A stretch of 64,000 bases of DNA from Caecitellus pseudoparvulus (Eukaryota > Bigyra: Bicosoecida), in the NCBI GenBank assembly GCA_965644315.1, contig CBFFRQ010000055.1:124001-188000 (forward strand), in the 5' to 3' direction. Under the pieces are notes generated by a model. The model saw only the letters and a list, made by a program, of their open reading frames with translations. It was not told the origin of the DNA and searched no databases. Both the position numbers and the translations under genes were made by a program. The stretch's first letter is position 1. The number at the start of each line of letters is the position of its first letter. Positions 57,691 through 64,000 of this stretch are shown piece after piece.

Positions 57691-60600
57691 CTACCCCGAA
57701 TGTCTCGGAGGGGGAGACCTGCTCCTCGGGCGGGGGGGCCTTGCCTGCGTGTCCGGAGATTGGCCCGAGCCAGCGCCCCCGCTCCTCTCGGTACGCTGGC
57801 TTGCCAGCCCTGGTTCGTACCGAAGGCTCTTGTTTTGCCCGCCAGGATGCGAGGCCGCTTGAGCGGCTGGCGGTGCGGGACCACTGGCTTTTGGGGCACG
57901 GAGAGGAACTGAAGGCAAGCCGGCGGGCGCAGACCGCATCGGCACAGCCGGAAGGGACTGTGCTGTGGAGCGCATTGGGATGGCAGGGAGCCCTGCAACA
58001 CCAGTGGTATCGGTTCTTGGCCTGGAGGTGTCTTGCTGGGGGGCTGCTGAGCTGGCAGGCAGGCCCCGCTTCACGCCCCCAACTCTGGGAGAAGGCGAGG
58101 ACGCCTTCTGCGCAGACAGCATGACCACATTCCATGCTTGAGCCCTGGAAATGACGCTCAGCACTTGAGGGGGGATGCCTTGGCGCTTCAGGGAGCCTTC
58201 GTCCAAAGCCCCCCTCTTGCTCAGCGCGCGAATGAGAGTCGCTTCAGCGGTCGCACTCTCTCTTTTTGCCGTCTCCTGCAGCAGCCTGCTCGTCTCCTGC
58301 CTCGAAGTGGATGCACCGCTCACGAACAAATTGTACTGGCAGGCAGACTTGGCCATGGCTCTAAGTTTATACTGTGGGAAGCACTGCATGGGTTTGAACC
58401 TCAACAGAAGCGCGACAACTTTGGACAGCACATTGGGAGGCACGGTGAGGCCCCGGCCTCTGCGTTCAGGAGAAGACTGCGGCACATCGTCAGGTGCCCC
58501 AGCCGCGGTTGGAACCGAAGGACTGCTGCCTTGACCAGCGGGTGGGTCATCACTTTGCGCCATGGCGTTCGCGTCAGGGCCCATGCCCTCGCCACCTCGA
58601 CGTGCGACAGAGCCCCGGACTGCCCGCAATGCAGCTTCCTTGCGGCGCACCTGCGCTGCCCGGAGAGCGTCACAAAATGGCACCGTGCAAGGCTGTGAGT
58701 CGGCCGTTCCACCAACGCCATGCTCTGCGACGTGAAGCTTTACGAGATTCCACATCGTCAGAAACTCTTGAGACATGTGGTCTCCGTCGTCAGAGCAAGA
58801 AAGCAAAGCGATGTCCCCAAAACTGTCTGTACCCTCTGCCGAGTAGCCTGTCCCCCCTTTCACTTGCATCATCCACAAGTCGAGCAAGCGGCGCATTGCT
58901 TGGCAGCCCTGAACTGTGCAAGCAGCCCCAGCTGTGCAGCTCGAAGTGTGCGTAAGAAGCTGCAGAGCGCGGCAGTGAGCAGTTGCTCGGGAGCAGCCGC
59001 TCCTCAAGGCTGCCTGCACTTCCTCGTCCGTGACAGGTGCCAGCCCAGCTGCAGTGTCCAGCGTTTGGCCCACCAAAGCATCATCCCTGCCCTCAGACAT
59101 GTCAGCCAAAGTCCCAATCGTTGAGAAAGGTACAAGCAGGTGATCTTGGTTGTGCACGCGCTTGGCCTTGCACCGCTCGCAGATGTCATACTCCTCACAC
59201 TCCATGCAAGACCAGCGCAGCCCATCCAGGCCAGCTTCTTCGTCCCTTACGATGTGGTTTCCACAATTGTTGCAATGGTAAACAAAGGAGGGTGCCTGAC
59301 GGTTAAATGTGTGATACAGGATCATCATACTGCTGTGCTTGGCCCTGCGCAGTTGGTCAAACTGGTAGTGGTTTCCGCGGCAGAGATCCAGGAAGAGTTG
59401 CCTTGTCCCAAAGAAGCCGTGATCTACGTCTGCATCTTGATCCGCCAGCATGTACTTGGAGCCTTTCAGCAGCTTGGTCGCCATTTCGTAAAGTCTGACG
59501 CGTTTCTTGGCGGCTGCCACCTTGCTCTTGAGTTGCGAAAGGGGCAGCGCAGAAAAGGATGCCACCATAGCGGCTTCATCTTCACGCAGTTCAGGCATCT
59601 CAATCTCACTGGCTTGCTTTGCCTCTGCCTCTCGCCGCAAGAGAAGCTTCTGCAGAGCTGCGAGCTGCGCAGGGCTTGGAGAGTTGGATGCGTCACACTT
59701 CTCTTTGAAGCCCTTGGCACTGTTGAACTTGGCAATGTGCTGTTTCAGCGGCATGTCGCACTTGTTCTTGTTCTGCTCGGAAAGGGGCATATGGCACACC
59801 CAATCTTCGCGCCGGAAGCTCTCAGCCAGAGGATGCGCACCCAGCGCTGCGACAAGGTCTGCGTCTGGCATTTCCCAAGCCCGCATGGAGAGGTTGCAAA
59901 CCCCAAGCTGGGACTGCATGAAAAGCTTCAAAGGGTCCTTCAGGCCTTTGTCTTTCTTTGCGGCGCCCAGCAAGGCGCCGGTTCCGGACGAGCCAGCCAG
60001 CTGAGCAGAGCCGGCGCCCACATATTCGTAGAACTGCTCATCCGGGAGAATGTACGTCTTGAAGATCTGGCAAGCTGGTCGCAGTTTAATGACGAAGAAG
60101 CCTGTGTGCATGATGGAACTCTGCGTCAGCATCTCAAATACTTTGTCCCTGAGAGGGTCCTCTTGCAGTACCTTACCGCCGACACCGCGTGGTGGAACCT
60201 TTGCAGCTGGCTTGGCCTTGCCAGTTTTCCCGCGCTTCTTCTTGGACTGGCTGCCTTTGGCCTTGCTTTTCGCCCGAGTGGCAATTTCTTCGGGTGACAG
60301 TTTTCCAGTGGTTCCAGCTCTCCACAACTCCATCGCCTTGCGGCGCCTCTCTTCCTCGTATCGTGTACACTCGGCGCTTGCCAAAGCCAGCAGTACGAGG
60401 CGTCGGCGTTCCCAAGCACCTCCAGGCCGTGGGCTGTGCTCAAGAGGGCCACTGGGTTGGCTGCTCCGGCTGCAGAGACTTTCCAGCAGCTTTGGAGAAA
60501 GAACCCACGTCTTGCGTTGAGCAGCAGGGGAGGAGGAGTGAGCCCCACCCGACAGCGACGTGGGTTGCTCGCGGCCTGGCAGTAAGGGCTTGCCCTCACG

Positions 60601-63600
60601 GGCAGCTTCCTCAGCGAGCGTAGCAGCCTCTGACTCTGCTTGCCGAGGCCAGTAGTCACCCTCATAGTTCGGCAGTTGCCAAAGGGGGCGGTCGATGCCG
60701 CCCTCTTGCCCTTTGTGGGAGGGGAAGAAGTCATCAGCCAAATGCACCACACGGTGGGCGATCCTGCGCTCCTGGGCTTCCTTGACGACTTCCATGTACC
60801 ACTTTTGCAGCCGCTTGTCCTTGGGAGTGCGCTGCTCTTCAGGGTGACAAAACAGAATGTAGTCGTCGCCCTCCTTTGGCGGGCAAGCCCAAATGAGGAG
60901 AGAGTTGAACCCCGATCTCCGAAGCCAAAGCATGTACGAAATGAGGAGCTCCTTGTACAACTCTGTGCGCAGCCATGGCACAGAAAAGTACTTCACGCTG
61001 TCCAAGTATGCGAGGTAGGCAGTTCGATGGTTGGGCTGCGGACACTCGTCACCGTACTCTTGCAGGTACATCGCGAAGAGGAGCACGTCAGCACCATCAA
61101 TATTCTCGAACACGTACAGAGCCTTCGATCTGTATGGTAAGACCTTGGGGTACGGCTGCGCGCCGTCTGCGTGAGTACCGTCGTACCTTTTGCAGAACTT
61201 TTCGCCGACCGCATAGTCCCGCATGTTGCAGGCGAGCATTCGCACCGTGACGGTCGGGGGCTTCGATGAGGAGCTGCCACTGTCCCCACCCGCTCCTGCA
61301 GCTGCAGACAAAGGAGCGCTGTCCATGCGCTGGCTCCACTTTCGCCTCAGCATTTCGTTGCAGCAAGTCTCCACGTGACGGTCCAAGCGGTTTGCAGGGA
61401 GCTCGCTCGCCGTGGGGGCCTTGTCCCGGCAGGGGGCGTCTTTGCGGTCGCGCTTCTTCAACTCAGTCAAGACGCAGTCGCAGCAGTAGTACTGCATGTC
61501 CACCCCAGACTCAGCAGCCGCCGCGCCCCGTGCCCCATTGAAGAGAGCGCATACCTGGTGCTGCCACTTCTTGCAGTTGTCACAACACACCCACGGCTCC
61601 TCTGCGTGATTACTGTGCTTTTCCTTGTTCAAGGAGGACTTTGGAAAGCTCTTCCCATCGAGAACGATAGGGTCCTTGCTCTCCCGGAAGCAGGTTGTGC
61701 ACCAGTGGTAGCGATGCTGAGTGTCTGTGTGGTACTGGCCATCCCGCCGGATGCGCTTGTCACAGCCGTTGCAAAAAATGGTTGGCGGCTCGAAACGCAT
61801 CGACGTTCCTTGGCAAAGCGAGCAAACAGTCAACGGCGTTGATTTCTGTGTGGCTTGAAGCTTCTTGCGAACGTTGTTCACGACCTTCAAGAGCTTTTTG
61901 TCAGCGATGCTCTTGAGTGCCAGCGCAGCCGTGTGCACTTCATGCCCGACGGGATTGTACGTGCAAGCATTCCGCCAGACCAAGTTGACGTCATCGACAA
62001 CTGCTTCGAGCGTGTGGTATCGCCCTCCTTCCAGCTGGGCTTTAATCTTGCTCAAGTCCATCGGGCGCTTGATTACTGTGAAGTAGTCAGGGCAAGCGTG
62101 CAGCACGGGGTCTACGGCAACGCTGAAGTACCCTCGGCTGTCGTCGTCAATCAGGCTCTTCACCGTGTCACGAAAGAGGGTGCGAATTCGAGAAGGCGAA
62201 AAAAGCGGGTTGAATGACTTCAAACTCTGTTTGTGTTTCAGCATCGTTTCGTAGTCCAATTGGTACAGGTGACAGTAGTGGGAGTCAAGTTTGTTCTTCA
62301 CGACTTTGTCGCCGCTGGGGACCGTTGCCGCCTCCATGGCTTGAGCAGATACGTCCGTCACAACGTACCTGCTTCGCCGCGCAACTTCTGCAGAGGTCAG
62401 CAAGCTGTGAGTTTCAGCTCCGGCTTGCTGCTGCTGCTGCTGCTGCTGCTGAACAATTTGTGCAGGGGCGGGTGGGGCGGCGGGCAACGCCATGCCTTCA
62501 GACCCCGCCGGAGGCCTTGGTCCTGACTGGGCGGTAGCGACCGTGGTGGACCTCAAAGCTGTGTTGGAAACGGGGTCACGGCCAGCGGGCACCTGGGTTG
62601 GCGCCGAGAAGCCACTCCCACCTGTGGGAGCCATGGTGGGTTTCGAGCCGAAACTGTTGACCAGCTGCTGTGCGAACGCAAACGTGGGATCGGACGCCAT
62701 CGCCGCTGGCTGCGAAGACCGGGAAGTTGCAGCAGATGCTGAGGAGAAAGCGCTCATGACACCCCCTGCCGCAGCCGTCACGGTTGCGGACACTGGTGCA
62801 GGCGTTGCCTGCACTGACTGCCCAGACTGGCGAACAAGTTGCATGGCGATCATTTGCGCAGCATCCAACTGATTGTGCGGCTGCGGAGCGGGTGTTTGGA
62901 CAGCAGAAATCGCCCTTTGTGGCGCCGGCACCCGTGCCGCGGCGGCCTGAGCCGGCAAATGAGCTGCAACTTGAGGGCCCCCGCCGGCCATTTGCCTCGA
63001 GGCAGATGTGCGAGCCCTTAGGTCTGTGATGCGCTTCGTATTTTCTCGAGTGGGTGCGCACACCACGCAGTTGTCCAGAGAGCACCTCCGGTAGTGCGCC
63101 AAAATGTTGCGGGAAGGAGCGCAAGCTGGGTAGCTGCAGTCCTTCAGCGTGCAAGTGCGTACATGCATCAGCAGTTGCATGTACTCATGGTCGTCCTTCA
63201 ACATGGCATGCGTAGCCAGCCTGTCCAGCTCGTTGGCCAAGCACCGCAAGCGTTCCGCTCGTGCCTGCCCTTGCCGATGCCTAATGTCTTCTTCCCACAG
63301 AGTTCTGCACACTCCTGGGGGAGGCGGTCCAGAGGCTGGAGCCCGCATGATGCCTGGCATCAACTCTTCAATCATGTCAGCGGCAGAGCGCCGCGTGCTG
63401 TGTACTGGCTGCTGACTGATCCCTGCCGATGACCAAGATGCACCCGCTCCAGCACTGCTTAAGACAGGTTGTGCCGCGCTGTGCACCGCACTGTGCACCG
63501 CGCTCGGCCTGCTATCCCTAGCAGCGGACATCGCCCCCTCGCTGCCGGCCAACAGCGGGTTCACGGCAGACATATCAACCATCCTAGATGAAGCTGACAC

Positions 63601-64000
63601 CCCTGGTGCTGATGAAGCACTTCGCATGCTTCCAACTGGGGGCTTTTGCTGGGAGCTCCGGTGTGCCGAGTTTCCTGGCTGTGGTGGCATCGGCGTGGGG
63701 CGGATGCAGTGCAAAGAGCAGCCATGGCGCGTATGCCAGCAGGAGACTCACCCTGGCAATGAGCAGTTGGTTCTTGTGCTGGACTAGGTATTGAAGACGG
63801 GTGAGGTTGCGGTGTCTGTCCGTGTAGTCCTCCTGAAAACAAGTGGACCAGGGTGGGTGCACAGGCAGTCAAGCTGCGCCAGTTCTGCAGGACCGCCCAA
63901 CTCACGAATGAGCTGGTGCGGTAGTACAAGTGCCGCTCAAAGTAGGTGGCAGCAATATTTATAGTGGCTTGCTCCCATGAGGGTGACAATCTTCGCAGCA
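57691..64000 (-). CDS. EP300: CBP/p300-type histone acetyltransferase (KAT3), 5' partial
   Basis: The minus-strand exons seen are 63906->64000, 63752-63832 and 57691-63678, with two 73-bp introns, all phase 0; at least 2,053 residues, running off the right edge. Domains in order: TAZ1 (about 63.26-63.04 kb; HVRTCTLKDCSYPACAPS), poly-Gln, bromodomain (62.13-61.93; PDYFTVIKRPMDLSKIK), RING/PHD (61.83-61.40; WVCCDNCKKWQHQVC), HAT (61.25-60.65; IWACPPKEGDDYI, HPEEQRTPKDKRLQKWY), ZZ (59.29-59.14; CNNCGNHIVRD) and TAZ2 (59.01-58.83). The bromodomain distinguishes it from plant HAC proteins, and no KIX domain is visible. It acetylates histones as a transcriptional co-activator. The C-terminal ~370 residues are Pro/Ala-rich and disordered. 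The two upstream exons rest on splice and phase evidence only. Confidence 0.95.
62428..62451 (-). repeat. (CAG)8 poly-glutamine tract in CBP/p300
   Basis: Eight CAG codons on the coding strand followed by CAA give nine glutamines between TAZ1 and the bromodomain. Confidence 0.95.

Noticed and set aside
57502-57912. Possible 3' exon of the PA-domain gene running antisense into the CBP gene
   Set aside because: The sequence is a GC-rich antisense of the CBP C-terminus and looks non-coding; splicing there is not otherwise supported.
1-64000. Prokaryotic or viral origin of the window
   Set aside because: Spliced nuclear genes such as UPF1, MCM9 and CBP with uniform short introns across the window show a eukaryotic chromosome.

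Overview
The window is nuclear DNA of a unicellular eukaryote (protist or alga). Short GT-AG introns, mostly 59-82 bp, split most genes, and the genes are eukaryote-specific: UPF1, DNA2, MCM9, a GTPBP1-type GTPase, a peroxisomal acyl-CoA thioesterase, a CBP/p300 acetyltransferase and an ankyrin-SAM protein. All three standard stop codons are used. I cannot place the lineage from this sequence alone. Genes are dense and lie on both strands; convergent neighbours are separated by 30-70 bp and in one case overlap.

Layout. 2-23281 (+) is the 3' part of one intronless giant gene (at least 7,759 codons). Its product is a surface protein with an ectodomain of about twenty ~310-residue units, six of them near-identical 939-bp tandem copies, then a cysteine-rich stalk, about nine membrane spans and a cytosolic tail. 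23512-26713 (+) is UPF1. 26747-27181 (-) is a small unknown gene. 27750-29285 (+) is an ankyrin/SAM protein. 29634-34511 (+) is a basic proline-rich protein built on two tandem repeat arrays, with a frame break inside the first array and a same-frame extension after its stop. 34737-37993 has no gene I can support and contains an AT-richer island. 37994-39927 (+) has an N-terminal membrane hairpin like complex I subunit NDUFC2 joined to a long helical region. 39965-47825 (-) carries DNA2, a small unknown gene and MCM9. 48084-50848 (+) is a GTPBP1-like GTPase whose stop interlocks with that of an ACOT8/TesB thioesterase (50843-52288, -, C-terminal AKL). 52873-54249 (-) is a cyclin-D1-binding-protein-1-like protein. 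54956-57625 (+) is a secreted protein with a PA-like domain. 57691-64000 (-) is a CBP/p300 acetyltransferase that runs off the right edge.

Themes. The 44-54 kb block holds genes for replication-fork processing (DNA2, MCM9), translation-type GTPase function and lipid metabolism. Near their 5' ends several of these genes share an 11-base motif, CCAAWTTCCGC, with five exact copies in 10 kb. The exon models given here come from matching splice phase and remembered family signatures. Each listed junction keeps frame, but none has been tested with RNA. The most unusual objects are the giant repeat protein with its recently homogenised 939-bp array, the NDUFC2-like fusion, the shared 5' motif, and the broken or extended frames of the proline-rich gene.
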